A stretch of DNA of 64,000 nucleotides from Orthonyx spaldingii (Eukaryota; Chordata; Aves; Passeriformes; Orthonychidae): contig VZTJ01000577.1 of NCBI GenBank assembly GCA_013397795.1, positions 87,388 to 151,387 on the forward strand, written 5' to 3'. The position numbers and the translations under genes were made by a program. Under the pieces are notes generated by a model that was not told the DNA's origin, searched no databases, and worked only from the letters and a program-made list of their open reading frames with translations. This document shows, in pieces, positions 49,779 through 62,756 of this stretch. Every line of letters starts with the position of its first letter. The stretch's first letter is position 1.

Positions 49779-50656
49779 TGTTATAAATAAAATTAGGCAG
49801 TTGACTTCTGCTTCATTAAGCTCTCATTATAATGTTAATAAAAGTTATTTAAGGTTCCCAGTTAATTATTGAAGGGTTTAATTGTTAAGAGGAATAGTCA
49901 TTAAAGGTTTTATTTGTTGTAATGTTTTCCCAGTTTTTCCCCAGTTCCCTAACAATGATTTAAGTTATGCCTTTTGGCTCACCCTTTTAATAAGTTGAGA
50001 ATGATGATTGTTTTGTACTTTTCCTGTATACCAGTGTTCTTTTTGGTTGGAAGATGTATTTTTTGTACTTATTTAAGGTGTTAAATGTATGTTCTAAATG
50101 TGTTTTACCTTGGAAAAGGTTTGGGGCTCCCCCAGTTTAACTGAGATCCCTAACTGCCAGTTTCTAAAAATAGTAACTTCACTGTCCCTCTGCCACTTGA
50201 CTCCATGGCAACCATGAATACTAATGAGGCTCCTTCCCGCCAGAAAGCTACCCCCTAGACAACGACTCAGCCATTGGTGGGCAGGAGTGACCTCACCATT
50301 TAAACCTACCAATTGTCAAGGGCCATGGGGGCTGGACAGGGGGCAGGCAGGGGCGTTCCTGGGTGGGGATAGCAGACCATAAAAAGCCCTGTCTCAGGAC
50401 AGGAGCTGCCATTTTTCTCTGTGGACTAGCCTGGGGAAAGTCTGGTGTTGGAGGAAGGCCTCTATTTTCCATCTAAAGCTCAGCTCCAACACTGCAGTCC
50501 TCTGCCACTGGGGCTTATGCCAATCTTGGGCAACCAGGATTTCCAATCTTGGTAACCTGGGTTTTTCTTTTTCTTTTTTTTGGACAATTTATTTTTTTGT
50601 TAATAAACTTAATTTTGCTTCCAGTCCTGGACTGAAGGTTGTCCTTATTTCTGACA
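49779..50656 (+). mobile_element. Probable solo LTR (about 0.88 kb), boundaries tentative
   Basis: A block with LTR architecture: a U3-like region, a TATA-like ATAAAAAGCCCTGTCTC (about 50380), a GT-rich/T-rich stretch and an AATAAA (about 50602) followed by a short tail ending CTGACA. The proposed ends TGTTATAA and TCTGACA are flanked by AACC on both sides (49775-49778 and 50657-50660), a 4-bp duplication that would fit an ERV1-type element. Four matching bases can occur by chance, so the 5' boundary is uncertain; the 3' part is the firmer half. It lies antisense to HECW1. Confidence 0.55.
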
Positions 50657-51054
50657 AACCACACCAAGATGAAAAGTTGACAAGAAGATAGAGAAAAAAG
50701 CCACCAGGAGCATGGACTGGATCATTTTTAACTTTAGCCACTGACACATCTGAAATCTGTCATAATGAAAATGCAAGTGACTCTACTTGACAGTTCTATT
50801 CTGTTTTGAAAGATACTGCCAATTTGAAGAAAATAATTAAACATTTCTAGTAAAGTCAGTGGGGTTTCAGCACAAGCTCCACACCTTTACTAAATCAGAA
50901 CTGCAAAAGCAAGTATTATTGGACTACACTCAGAAGAGACCTTCATTACAAATGAGTTTTCTTAGTATTTAAAGAAATTCTCAAACATCCCTATTTAAAA
51001 TGAGAGTAGGGAAAATAAAAGGAAGAAAAAGGTTATTATCTATAACACAGTTGA

Positions 51055-51482
51055 TGTGGGAGTGAGAATGTACCTGCCACAGCACTGGTGGGACATATTT
51101 CACGTACGGTAAATTCCCCTCCGTGGGATCACACCCCCGCATCTGTTTGGTTTGTTCCACAACCCCCTGTTGGGGTATGGCCAGTCCTCCCCCGTGTTTT
51201 GGATGGTTCATTCCCCCCGCCTTCCTCCCCGTGTCTGGAGGTTTTGGCGGGCAAATTGAGCCGAAGGTATAAAAACCCCAGGCTTTCTCTGTTTGTTGTT
51301 CTTTGGGGCTGTTCCCCTTCGTGAGAGTCACAACTCCAAGTTCTCTCCTACCTAATAATAAACTCTTGTGGAATAAAGCAGCTCAAAGTTCCATCTCTTT
51401 CATTCTCGTCGGCTGTGCTGCTGAGGTAGCGATCAAGGTACAGGCTACGGGAGAGGCGAAAACGGGACCGTGGGTTCAAACA
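51055..51482 (+). mobile_element. Probable LTR of another ERV family, boundaries uncertain
   Basis: GC-rich compared with its surroundings, with a C-rich upstream part, a TATA box (GGTATAAAAACCCC, about 51267), and two polyadenylation-type signals (AATAAACTC about 51356 and GAATAAAGC about 51371) followed by a GT-rich U5-like stretch. That order is typical of a plus-strand LTR. I tried TG...CA ends and found no convincing target duplication, so both limits are approximate. It lies about 400 bp from the LTR-like block at 49779-50656 but has a different sequence. Confidence 0.55.
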
Positions 51483-54400
51483 ACCACGAAGGGAGAACAA
51501 AGAACTAGTAGCCTTTAATAAGTTATTGTAGTTATGTTGCAGTCGGAGGACCAATTACATCCCAGTTACACTTTCCAACTCTGCTAATTCATATAAATGA
51601 AGTGCTCGCTACATGACAGGGTAATTGTAGTGTAAATACAATAATCTTTATATAACTGGATACTAAAAAAGAGCCTGTGTTACTGAGGTGGCAATAAGAA
51701 TTAATTTGGATGTGTCATTAACCTTCAAATTCTTTGAATCAGTGATAATTAGGATATAGAAAAGCATAACCAAAAAAGTAATTACACTGAACTAAGGGCT
51801 CAACTCTGCAAGTATTAAGAGGCTGCTCTCATAGGAGTAAGTATGCTTGAACACGAACTGAGTATGACCAAATCACGCTGTAAAATACTACTGTCGGTTT
51901 ATAATGAAACAGCACGGCACTGGAAAAAGAAATAATGACATTTTTCAGATGTAAGAAGCATGTTAAGGGTTGTTCTGATACCAAAAATCATTCCCTTATA
52001 TTATGTAGTTAGTAGGGTGAAATTCTGCCAGGAAACACCCCCTTCCCTCTGAATGTATGTTAGCTGTAACTGCTGAAATGTCTGGTGTATCCACGCTCTA
52101 GAACATTTCAAAGCAAGTATACAATGAGTGCAGACAGGACTTTGTAACATGAAAGTGCTAGTGTTCCCTATGGGCATAAAATCTTTGTCAATTCCCTTCT
52201 AAGAGGTACTACTAAACTTCTCTGCTCAGTTTCTGTAAGCTATGACACCTTCCTAACTCCAGACACCATAATGTTCTTTCGTACACAATAACAAAATTGC
52301 TCCCTGAATGCCTATGGAAAACCACGGACATATAAAACTTCAAATGCTAAAGCAACTCCCCAGTCAGTGTAATAATTTCTTTGAATTCAAAGACTCGTGC
52401 CTTCATATTATACCACTTCATGATGTTAGCCTGCACCAGTGGCAATGGATGAGCACACAAGGCAGGCAGGATGTGGACAGCATTGCTGCTATTGTGAAAG
52501 AAATCCCACATCAGGGACAACCCAAAATGGGCAGGTACTTCCAACAGATAAGAAACTCACATGGGTCACTTTCCTTCCACAGTTTATACATCAGTTACTT
52601 TTTTTCAGAATTATTCATCTCAAATGGTTAATCGGGGAATCCACTCTCTTTCAGCAATTGTTTCTAAGCATATGTATTTTCTTCTAGGTGCCCTTTTACA
52701 TTGGAAAGGGACCATATGCTGGGAGAGAGAACTTTGTATTTGACTGCTTCCTTCCAGCTGAGTGAATATTTCCAGTCATTTCTCCTGCTCCTTTTGGCTT
52801 GATTTTTTTCATTCCTGAATGACTTAATCCCCTTTGCAGGTAAGAGGAGGAGATGTATACAGAACATTGGTGGTACTAACAGTGCTGCTCCTTGCCTTGT
52901 ATTGTAAGGTAGCTGCAGCTGGGGGAGTTCTGGCTACTTCTCAGCTCAAGATAAGGAAAGGGGATTCTCTTGTGCACTTTTGACAAATACTCAGTCACCT
53001 AAGCATACCTATAGCTTCCAGAGGAGTGCTGCTTCCCTCCCTGGAAATGCTGAGTGTTTCAAGGTACACCACTTACACTTGTTAAAGAGGTACCTGGCTT
53101 GCATTCTTTGCTGTGATTAATTGCAGCAGTCTGATGTTGTGTTTCTGATAAACATTTTTTTAACCGCAATTGCTGAACAGTGCAGAAGCCACTAGAAGTT
53201 TCTGCTCCCTCTTTATTTGCTGTTTATTGAAGTATAATTATACCTACAGCCTCAAAATCAGGCTGTTACATTTATTCCATAGCAATGTCCTAGAACCATG
53301 GACAGTTTTAAAACTCACTTATCACAGTACCAGACATGAAGTGAAAAAGAAGCCATAGGTGAGATTTTTAAATTCAGCCTTCCAACAGAATGAGAAATAC
53401 AGCTGTCTGTATGTGCACAATCTCATAAAATCCTGTCTTGCAGCACATATATGGAAATGAAGAAGAATCCTTTGTTATCAAACACTCCTCGGCAGCCCAC
53501 GCTCTGACGTGACAGCACGTAACGCAAGTATTTACAGCAGGAAGTCCTCAGGAATGATCAGTCACCACCAAATGGCAGCAGCTTGTCAAGCAGTAATTCC
53601 TGCTGTGGAAAACCCAGCTCAGGCAGCACTTCCACACAAACACAACACAGAGAAGGTCTCTTTCAATAATCAACTCCAATTTACACAGCTTTTCCCACAA
53701 TGCTAAGTGTATCTGACGAGTGCCACCACGATCTACAAGACAGAAACAGTGCCATGAAAGCTCCAGAGGTTCAATCAACCAAGGTTGTTTGCATCTAATA
53801 CACAGTGAGTGAATGCTCCAAATTTAGTGAAGACATTTGTCCTGAGGCTAAAGCATTGATTCTCCACTTACTGCCTTTTAATTGTGATGTATACAATTTA
53901 TCTTTTTAGGCTATAAACTCTTAGGGGAAAAGGTTCTTCTTTCTTCTGCATGCTGTTTTCATGCCAGCTTTATTTTACTGCAAGAAAACCATGTTCAGGT
54001 TAAATAATTTTTATATTAACAAGATAGCACTTCCCTATTGCTAGAAAGAATTGCTGTAATCTGTATTTTTTCCTACAACGTCTGATGTAAAGCTGAGTCA
54101 GTGGTGACAATATTATGAATAAATGAAGAGTAACAAATACAGGAACATTCCAGATGTTGTGAAAACATCTACCAAGAAAACTGTTTGCTCATCCATACCA
54201 TGGCAATGTTTATGCTTTAGTAGTATAAATTCCTATGCACAAGCAACACTGCCTTCCAATAGTCCAGAAAAAAACTGAGCCAGCCAGCATGTTCCTTTTC
54301 TTTTTTCCCAGACCTGCAGGTGCTCTGTTTTATTGTCATTACCCCCAGGCCCATCTGCTGCCCCAAATTCACACTTAAGTTCCTGCCATGTATGAATTGG

Positions 54401-54820
54401 CCAAAATGCACAGCCCTTTGTTCCCAGATACTCAAGTTTGATGATTCACAGGCAATAAAATGTGACAGGACTTTTCACCAACAAATGAACTGCAGGGCAT
54501 CCTAATCAGCAGACAAGGCAGCTCTAATAACTGGGTTACAGCGTAAGGAGATAAACTCAAATGGAGCAGAACATTCATAAGACAAGAAATGCGAGATGCT
54601 AAAAGTCTAAAGCACCATTGGTGCTATACAAAGACATCCAACTTACACAGCAGCTTTTTTTCCCCTTTGGAAGTGGGACTCCTTTCAACTGCCAGTTAAA
54701 GACGGTCTCAGCAGCATGTGAACAAGAACGGCAACTGCTTATGGCCCCCAGCATGACTACTTCCAGTGTTTTCTCCCTTTTCAATTGCAGCAAACTGCAG
54801 TCAGATAGACAAAGGAGGGG

Positions 54821-54843
54821 TTTTTTGTTGTTGTTGTTGTTTT
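54821..54843. repeat. T-run plus (GTT)n microsatellite
   Basis: A T-run followed by about five GTT/TTG units. It is AAC-rich in the HECW1 transcript. A simple repeat only. Confidence 0.9.
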
Positions 54844-57800
54844 AAATTGTGGTGTTAGGATACTGCTGGTTATCAGTGTTTTCAGACTCGTTGACAGGAC
54901 ACATACCAAGCAGCCAATATGCCAGCTGCTGCCCCTGATGCAGGAGCTGCCACGTGCTCGGAGGCTTGGACAGAACCCACTTGGGTGGCTCTGGTATCAG
55001 CTGCAGACGAGTTAGTGCTAGCAGTAAAAACACTGTCCCCAGAAGGTCACCTGTCCCCAAATGCTGCTTCTCAAAGGACACCTGCTCTGAATCTTTCCTA
55101 AGCCGCGCCAAACAGAAAGGTTTGCTTGTGTCAAAAACGCAAAGCCTCCTTCCCTCTGTCTCCCTACTGACATACCAAGAGTCAGTGAATTTGTGACACT
55201 GTCACTACAGTGGCGAAACTCTCTCAAAAATTTTCAGCCTCTACACCCACAGTAGGATCCTTAATGAGATTATCTCCTTGCAAAGCTATTTTTTTCTAAC
55301 ACACTTAGGTCCATCAGTCACTGCTGAAACTCCTACTGGCTGCAATAGAGGGTAAATTTCTAAGCACAGACCACAGGGTAGCTTCCTTCAGCAGAATGGA
55401 TGTGCAGGAAACTGTCCCAGGATCTGAAGAAAGCTTCCTCTGAGCAGCAGAGCCCCTCTCTGCACCCAGGCCATAGCAGTCAAAAGATCACAGCTTTTGC
55501 TGGTACTGTAAGAAATGCCATGCCTGGCACCCTGGGGCAGTGCTCTAAATCACTGGAGCAGTGAAAACAACCAGGGAATTTGATGCATCCCCTTCCATCA
55601 AGAAGGGCCCAGTGTGTCAAGTCTCACTAGGGTAAGAAGTGTCAGGGACCTCAGATGAGCTACAGATATGGTGCTAGACTGTCACAGCCCTTAACTGACT
55701 GGAAAAAAAAACAAAAAACGTTAAATCACAGTCAAGATGTGAGTGATTGCAGTTCTAATGTCTGCACTTTGCGTGGTAATATCCAACCAGCAGCAGCTAG
55801 TGCAGAGGCCCACAAGAACCAAGAAAAGACTAGGGCTGGGTAAATTCCTTGTTATCCCCTTTCCCACCTGTGCAGTGAGAGTAACGCCACTTGCCAATGG
55901 TACAGGATGCTGTGAAACATTCAAATCTTCAGTAATAAAGGTCGGACATGTAATGCAGAGAGCCAGATGGAGAAAGCCATCTGATGGTGTCAGTTGGGAC
56001 TGGAATTTGGAGGATCACACTTAGCTGAAAGCCCTCACACAGGCAAGAGTCGGCCCAGTATTTTTCTTCAAACTCTGAAGGAGTTTTCAAATCTATTGCC
56101 CTTTTCCCCCTCTTTGCACTCATACAGAAGGGTCCATCCAAGTTCATATTGCATAACCTTTGCTGCCATTCCATTACTTTTGTTGTCTTCACTGAGTATT
56201 TGCCTTACAATGCACCAAATATGTCATGAAGCAAAACAAGAAAGAAAAAATGGTCTGTTGACAAAAAGGTGTTGCACCTACAATACTGCTGGCCTCTCTA
56301 GTCTGCAAAAAAACCACACAGGCTATTTTGAAATCCAGAAAGGCAGGAAAAATGAGAAGATTATAGAAAAATAATGCTATTTCCAAGGACACTGGTTTGG
56401 CCCTCAAACAGAATACCATTATCTGATACCACTTTTAATCATATTTTGGTTTTCAGTCATGTACAGTATACTCAACTAAAGGTATATATTGAGTATAATA
56501 GGAAGTTCTCATCTGATTTCTATGAAAACCATGAGTACTGTATGAACAGGATTTTCTTTTAAACACAAGTCCTGCCTTAGCTGAAAGTGAATGGCTGTTT
56601 TATTTCCCCATAAATATGTATTGTAAGGTCTCAGCTGAAGAACTCAGAGAAATTACCTACTTGCATATTACAAAGGCACAGGTCCTCAGACATTCCTCTA
56701 CAAACTACATACATACTGCTGATACTTAATAATGAAAGAGTAACCCTTCCATACTAGACCTGAAAAATTTGTGTAATCGGTTCCAGCTCAGGTCTAAGAC
56801 ACAGATGGGAATAATGCAAAAAAATTTCTAATTTCTCAGCCTACTGGTATTTATTGCTACAGTTGGCTGGCTTACCTTTCAGAGAAGACAGGGACTAAAT
56901 CAATGACAGAGATTATCCCACCAAATTATAACAACTGGGAAATCAGCAACAAGTTCTGGGGCAACAAGACATGACTTACTATAGGCTAAAAAGAACTTTT
57001 CAGCATCCCTCGCAATGAAGATATCCAAGGCCACATCCTAATGTTTTTCTGAAGACAGCTGAAGGAAACTCTCCAGGCTCTAAAACTGATGGATTGTTTC
57101 ACTATGAGCATATCAGAAAGGTGCAATGAGATATGAATGCCTTTTATTCCTACAGGACGTGCCAGCAGCCCATACCCAGTTTGCAGCTATATTGTGCATC
57201 AAAAGAAGGCAAAGAGAAACCACCAAAAGTCTTTTCACGGCTCAAGGGTGAAAACATGAATCCTTCCTGGCTCTGGTAGAATCAGATACAGCCAACACAC
57301 AGCATGGGAGACTTTTCAACCTTTCTAGAAATATTAACTTGAGACTGGGAAAAAACCAGTCAAGAACCCACACCAAAAAAGGTAACAAAAACAACAGAAA
57401 CAAATTACACACACAAAAAAAAAAAGGCTATAAAAAGTAAGCTTTGGTGATGTCCACTGACATCTACATACACCCACAGGTAAGACAGTTCTTTCCTGTT
57501 CTTTTCTGAACCCATCTTCCAGACTAAACAATATCTGAACTAGTCCTTTTCTTATGCTGGTTGGAACACAACTCCTCAGCTCATGCAGGTCTCTGCCAAG
57601 CCTTGTAGGCAGTGAAACACTGTCAGCAAGGCCGGACAAGCTTTGGAGGTCATCAGATCTCTCTGTGGGCTTCTAAAAGATGATGCAGTCTCAAGGTGAT
57701 AAAATTTCCCAATACCAGACAAGATATATAGCTTTTTAGAGCTATCTAAGCCACAGAGCTTTGCTAGGCTCTTGCAAATCAAAACTGCTCTCAATGAAGG

Positions 57801-58341
57801 CTCAATCTGTCAAAAAAGACGTATAGATTTGATATAAAATTTGATAGATCAGGTCCTGAGTGCCCACTTCTTACCACTGATGGGAGCATGTCACAGTGTG
57901 CTTGTTCCTGGAACTCAGAAGCACTACTGCGAAAACACTCATTTTGAAAAAAGCACCTTAAAAGAGGAAAATCTTTTCCCTTTTTGGACACTTATTGCAT
58001 TTACTGTCCAAGGATCCCAAATCCTCTAAAGGTATCACCCAAATATCACAGCATCCAGCAGAGAGTGCAACTTTACAGAACAGAATACAGTTAGGATGTG
58101 GGACTTGCTCCAGATCAGAGAGGTTATCTGTGACAGATTCAGAGCTGAATCTACATTCTCTTGGCATACAAACCCACATCTTCACAGAAAGACTACCCAT
58201 TTCTCTATACCACAATACAATGAAGAGCAAATATTGTGTTCAGTTTTGATATAAAGGTATACAAAGCAGGCAGGGAAAGCAAGGCATAGCACAGTGACAA
58301 CAGAACATACACGATAAAAATAAAATGTCAGCATAACTTAC

Positions 58342-58436
58342 AGGAGCTGCGTTGTTTTTCACTGTGACACTTGGAGTTGTGGCTCGTAGCGCCCCACTTA
58401 CGCCATGGTAGTACTTGAAGCAGATCTTTGTTTCAG
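58342..58436 (-). CDS. HECW1: HECW1 exon: end of the N-terminal HECW domain (95 bp)
   Basis: The acceptor is a long T-tract ending TTTAG|CTGAAAC; the donor is GCTCCT|GTAAGT. The exon completes a Pro codon begun upstream and encodes 31 codons, including ETKICFKYYHGVSGALRATT and PSVTVKNNAAP. This is the conserved end of the HECW N-terminal domain, just before the link to C2. GVSGALRATTPSVTVKN agrees with HECW1; HECW2 differs at several of these positions as I recall. The preceding exon is not in the window, although 5.5 kb of upstream intron is. The join to the next exon (CCT|ATT) is phase 0. Confidence 0.96.
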
Positions 58437-61400
58437 CTAAAAAAAAAAACCAAAAGGGATATTTAAGATTAGAAAAACTGCCGGGAATAAGCTGCATGAT
58501 CAGTTGCAGCTCACAGGCAGAAGGCTGGCAAGCAGTTAAATCGCAAATGGTTCATTCTGTCTGTCTGGCACAACAGGATACCTCCTGCCTCTGATCTTAC
58601 TCTTTGCCAGGGTGAAGTTTACAGTTTGGTTCACGGATTTACAACAGTTAAAATCCAAACCTCTTCTGAGCAGAAGTTACCACAGACAGACTTTAGAGCA
58701 CCTGTTTAGCATCCTTTAGGAATAAAAAAAAAGTAGGGACATATAAATCTTCCATGTTCAGACATACCAAGCACTAATGTGCAGAGAAATTGAGGAACTT
58801 CCTTAGGACAAGATTGCATAGCTGCTCATGGACAGGTTTCACTGTTCCAATTTGTTCTGGCCTTGGTCAGGGCAAGGACGTAGATCTTCACAGATTAACC
58901 GCTCTGACAGTTACTACATTAAAGCATTTTTCAGGAACAGCAGAGTAGCACACTGCCTTAGTGTATTTCCACTGACTTCTAAAGATTTAAATTAGGTGAG
59001 GAACACAGGAAAGGTCATGATTTTTGACACTCACAGCGCTGCTTTTTGCCACATGCATTGACATTCAAATAAATAATACTGAAGGAAACTCATCTCAATA
59101 ACTGTAACAAGGCATAGAAGTGAAAACAGCTTCTTGTTAATCAGCCCCTCACAACCCACTTTCTTGTGTGCTACAAGAAGAAAAGACAGTTCCAGCCAAC
59201 TTCTGTGTTGGTCTGTGACTACAAACAGATACAAGGTGCTGCTATTTGCCTACTTGCCTGGAACTGGTGACCTGCTGGAGCTCATCCTGGCCTGCCTGCT
59301 GGCACGCAAGAGTTTTCTGCCATAGTAAACTAGATGTGAACTGGCCCGGTGTGTGCCTATGTACATTTGGGACACAGCAATGATGTAGTGCTACATATGC
59401 AACAGGCATGTTTGCAGGATCTGAAAAACACCTCTTTGAATAAAAGCAGCTTTTACATCTTCTAGTTTTAACTGGATAATGACATGGAAATGTTCACCTG
59501 TTCCGTAACATATTTGAAGGTTCTTTTCATAACCAAGATTTTCCTTAACACCCTGCTTTGCAGGTGCTGCTGTAGCTCAGGGAAAACACCAGCCTTTGCC
59601 TGCAGAGCCACAATAGTGCTCGCTGTATCTAGAGTGCCTATGTATGGAAACAATAAAGAAATGCTCATCGTGGTTTAGCATACAAATTGCATTGCAGTTT
59701 TAATACTAGCAACAAAATTAGCCAAATCACTGCAGCGGTGACAAAAGATTACGCAATGTTAAGAGCTGAGACTTCAGCCACAGATTATGGTGCTGTGATC
59801 TGCTGTTTGTAGATCCAACAAACAACCATGTAGCACTCTAGGTGGAAGCAAAACTTGGGACATGAAGAGTGGTGGAGACCCTCAAAACTGCAGGCCTGAG
59901 TTGCTTACCCTGATATCTACACAGAAACATAGGTGGAAAAAGAAATCCTGATCATTTTTTGAAAGAAAAAATAATTTTAGAAGTGTAAAGCCTTCCCAAC
60001 TTTCACATGTCACTTGGGAAATGAACAGCAAAGAGGTGATGTTCCCAAGCAGTTTGAGCACTACTCGCTTTCAAGTGCCTTCCCAGTCCTCTAAGCTGAG
60101 GGATGCTGCAGGAATGCGCAGTCCATCAATGAGAAGCACACTGCCAGCACACTTAATCTGTCACCATACTTTCCATCCCCACAGCCTGTTCTTCATCAGA
60201 TGAACAAGTGCACATTTCTGCTAATACAGTGAAAATACAGTCTCTCCCACTATATCCACAATGTGCACATGTGTCCCATTTACTTCACAGCACTTCATAA
60301 AAATTGGAACAGGCTACAGAGTCCTTCAGCACCTCCATGAGGGGCTGTGGGGCCTATTCTGGGCTTGAACTCATAACTATACCCCAAATGAAATTCTGCA
60401 AGTTCAAGAGATTTACTTGAGGTGTCAGTGCAGCTGAGAAAGCGACCCTGTTGTTGCCCCTGGAAGCAGCAGTTGTTTCCTTTTGGCAGCAAAAAAAGTT
60501 GGCTGAGCCTGTGGGACAGAAAAACTGCAAGTCCAGATTGTATTTTCACGTTGTAATTTTCTCTACAGGACTTTTAACAGCTCAGCAGCTAACTCATTTA
60601 CTTGCTGAGAGGACAGCAAAAGCTGAGAATATCACAATAGCTAAAACATGCAGTTCTCACCAATTATTCAAATCTTAATTTTCCTCTCCCCTGGAGATTT
60701 TTAGCTACAGTTTGCATGGAACATTGAGAGCTAGAATAAAGAGAAGCTTTTTTTTTTTTTTAAAAATGTATTAACTTGTGTAGTTAATAAAATATAACTT
60801 CAGGTATTAGCTTGTACAACAATGTTCAGACCCTACAGCAGAAAATCATGTCATAGGTTGGCAAGCAGGAAATCAGATACCAGGTGCATCGGGAAAATTT
60901 TAAAAGAATCCATTTAATTAAACTAAAAGTATTAGAGAGAACAGAAGGAGATAAGAATATATCCATGTGTAGTTAATCTGGATATTAGTACCATTTGCAA
61001 GGACAAAGTATGACTAAGATGACTGAATATGTATTTGGAAAGAACTATGTGGTTATTAGTGGTTCCTCTGAGTTTCACACTACTATTTATAATTTAATTT
61101 GCAGCCAAACTGCCCACATACAGGTGCAAACTGGCAAGAAAGCAACTCAAGAGAGATTAAAGGGTCACAGCCCGTCCAAAACAGTGGCAGAGCTGGACCC
61201 ATTCATCAAGCAGTGGTAGAGGTGGTGATTAATGAACATCACAGGTTTCATTCAGAGAAAATTCTGAGAGAAAATGTCTTATGGAGGCCTTTGCATGTTG
61301 AGAAATTGCTCTAGAATCATCAGGGGAACAACACTTTCTTTTTTTTAGATTCCTTCCTCCCCCTTTTGCTCATATTGTTTTCAGATTGAGCACGTAAATG

Positions 61401-61852
61401 TCTATTTTCAATGGAGAGATGAAACTTTAGCAAGTATAAAGCTTGCAAAATGATACACAGTTTCTTTATATGTAAAAATACCACTAAGGGCCCCAGTTGG
61501 CCATTTTTTGGCCACAAGCCATGCTTTCCAAACAACATTGTTGGTACCATGTTTTTCACTGCAACAGAGTCCTAACATTTTAATCCATCTGAAGATTGCT
61601 CTTGCATTCCTGTATCACCACTGGGACATTTCCAAAACAGATGCAGAAACCTGTGGGTGTGGTACCACTGCCTCTGCAGATGAACAGAAAGCACTGGAAG
61701 TACAGGTAAGGCAGTGATATAAATTACCCTGAATATTATCCATCTGGCGTTTGTAAATAATACGTACTCACACAGACTGTTTGGATTGCAGTCTTGTAGA
61801 TTAGCTTGTTCTGAAATAAACGAGACCATTTAACTCTGTCCTGCTGCCCTAG

Positions 61853-62414
61853 TATTGTGGGTTGACCCTGGCTAGGTGCCAGGTACCCACTCAGTCGCTC
61901 TATCCCTCCCTTTCCCACTGGGGCAGGGGAGAGAATAATATGGAGGGAAAAAAACTAGTAGGGTGAGATAAGGCAGTTTATTACAGCAAAAAGAAGCAAG
62001 CAAAGGTCTGCACACGCAAGAGCTAAAGAGGGAAAAACAATCAATCTCTACTTCCCATCAGCAGCGATGTTTGGACGCTTCCTGGGAAGCAGGGCCTCAG
62101 CACGCATAATGGTTCTTCCAGGAGGCATACAATGAAGACTCCATGAATGCCCCCCCTTCCTCCTCTCTTCCTCAGCTTTTATATCTGAGCTGATGTCATA
62201 CGGTATGGAATATCCCTTTGGCTGATTTGGATCAGCTGGCCTGCTTGTGTCCCCTCCCAGGATCTCGCCCACCCGCATCCCCTTTGGTGGGGGATGTCAG
62301 AGGGACAGCACTGCTTGGCAGTAGCCAAAACACTGGTCTGTTATCAACACCAGCTACCAATGCAAAGCACAGCACTGTAGGGCTGTGAGCTTTACCTCAG
62401 TCAGACCCAATACA
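61853..62414 (-). mobile_element. Solo LTR, bird ERVL-like family (562 bp), with 5-bp TSD, reverse orientation
   Basis: Read on the plus strand it starts TATTGTGGGTTGACCCTGG and ends CAGACCCAATACA. It is flanked on both sides by CCTAG (61848-61852 and 62415-62419), as expected for ERVL integration. In reverse it shows the family landmarks: the GCTTTTATATCTGAGC TATA region (about 62174), GATGTCATACGGTATGG and a CTTCCCATCAGCAGC block. It is the same family as the neighbour at 62757, in opposite orientation, and runs in the same direction as HECW1. The terminal TG/CA is worn (TA at the left end). Confidence 0.87.
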
Positions 62415-62756
62415 CCTAGCTACATGGCACACTGCACAGGTCGGGAGCAGGTGTTGTCCAGTTAATCCCCAGTTATAAATAAATGTGCGCCATTGTTATT
62501 TTCATCTCTAATTATTTAGAGATCATTGGATCCAGTAATGAAGATATGATATTAAAGTCAGGAAGTAATGAGGTTATTTTCTTCTTTCAGTTAGCAAAAA
62601 TATCAGTGAAACTGGTAAATCTTCCAAGAGGAGAGATGCCGAAAGATGCTTGGAAATAATCATGCCTGTGGCAACTACCAAACTACTCAGCAATTCAAAT
62701 GGATCAAGAACAAAACAGCATTGTACTCCCTTTACACCAGGATTGGTATCTCCATT

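Larger units (their letters stand above)
30303..58341 (-). other. HECW1: HECW1 large intron (28.0 kb), phase 0
   Basis: The donor is GCTCCT|GTAAGT and the acceptor the NAGNAG site. This intron carries most of the mobile DNA: three CR1 copies, a well-bounded solo LTR and two LTR-like blocks. It also holds simple repeats, an unidentified two-copy repeat and one charged coding-like scrap. Between these, about 47600-48650 is ordinary-looking unique sequence rich in TAATTA and CATTA-type words; I cannot tell from one genome whether it is conserved. No intermediate HECW1 exon is expected or seen, since the flanking exons join without a gap. Confidence 0.8.
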
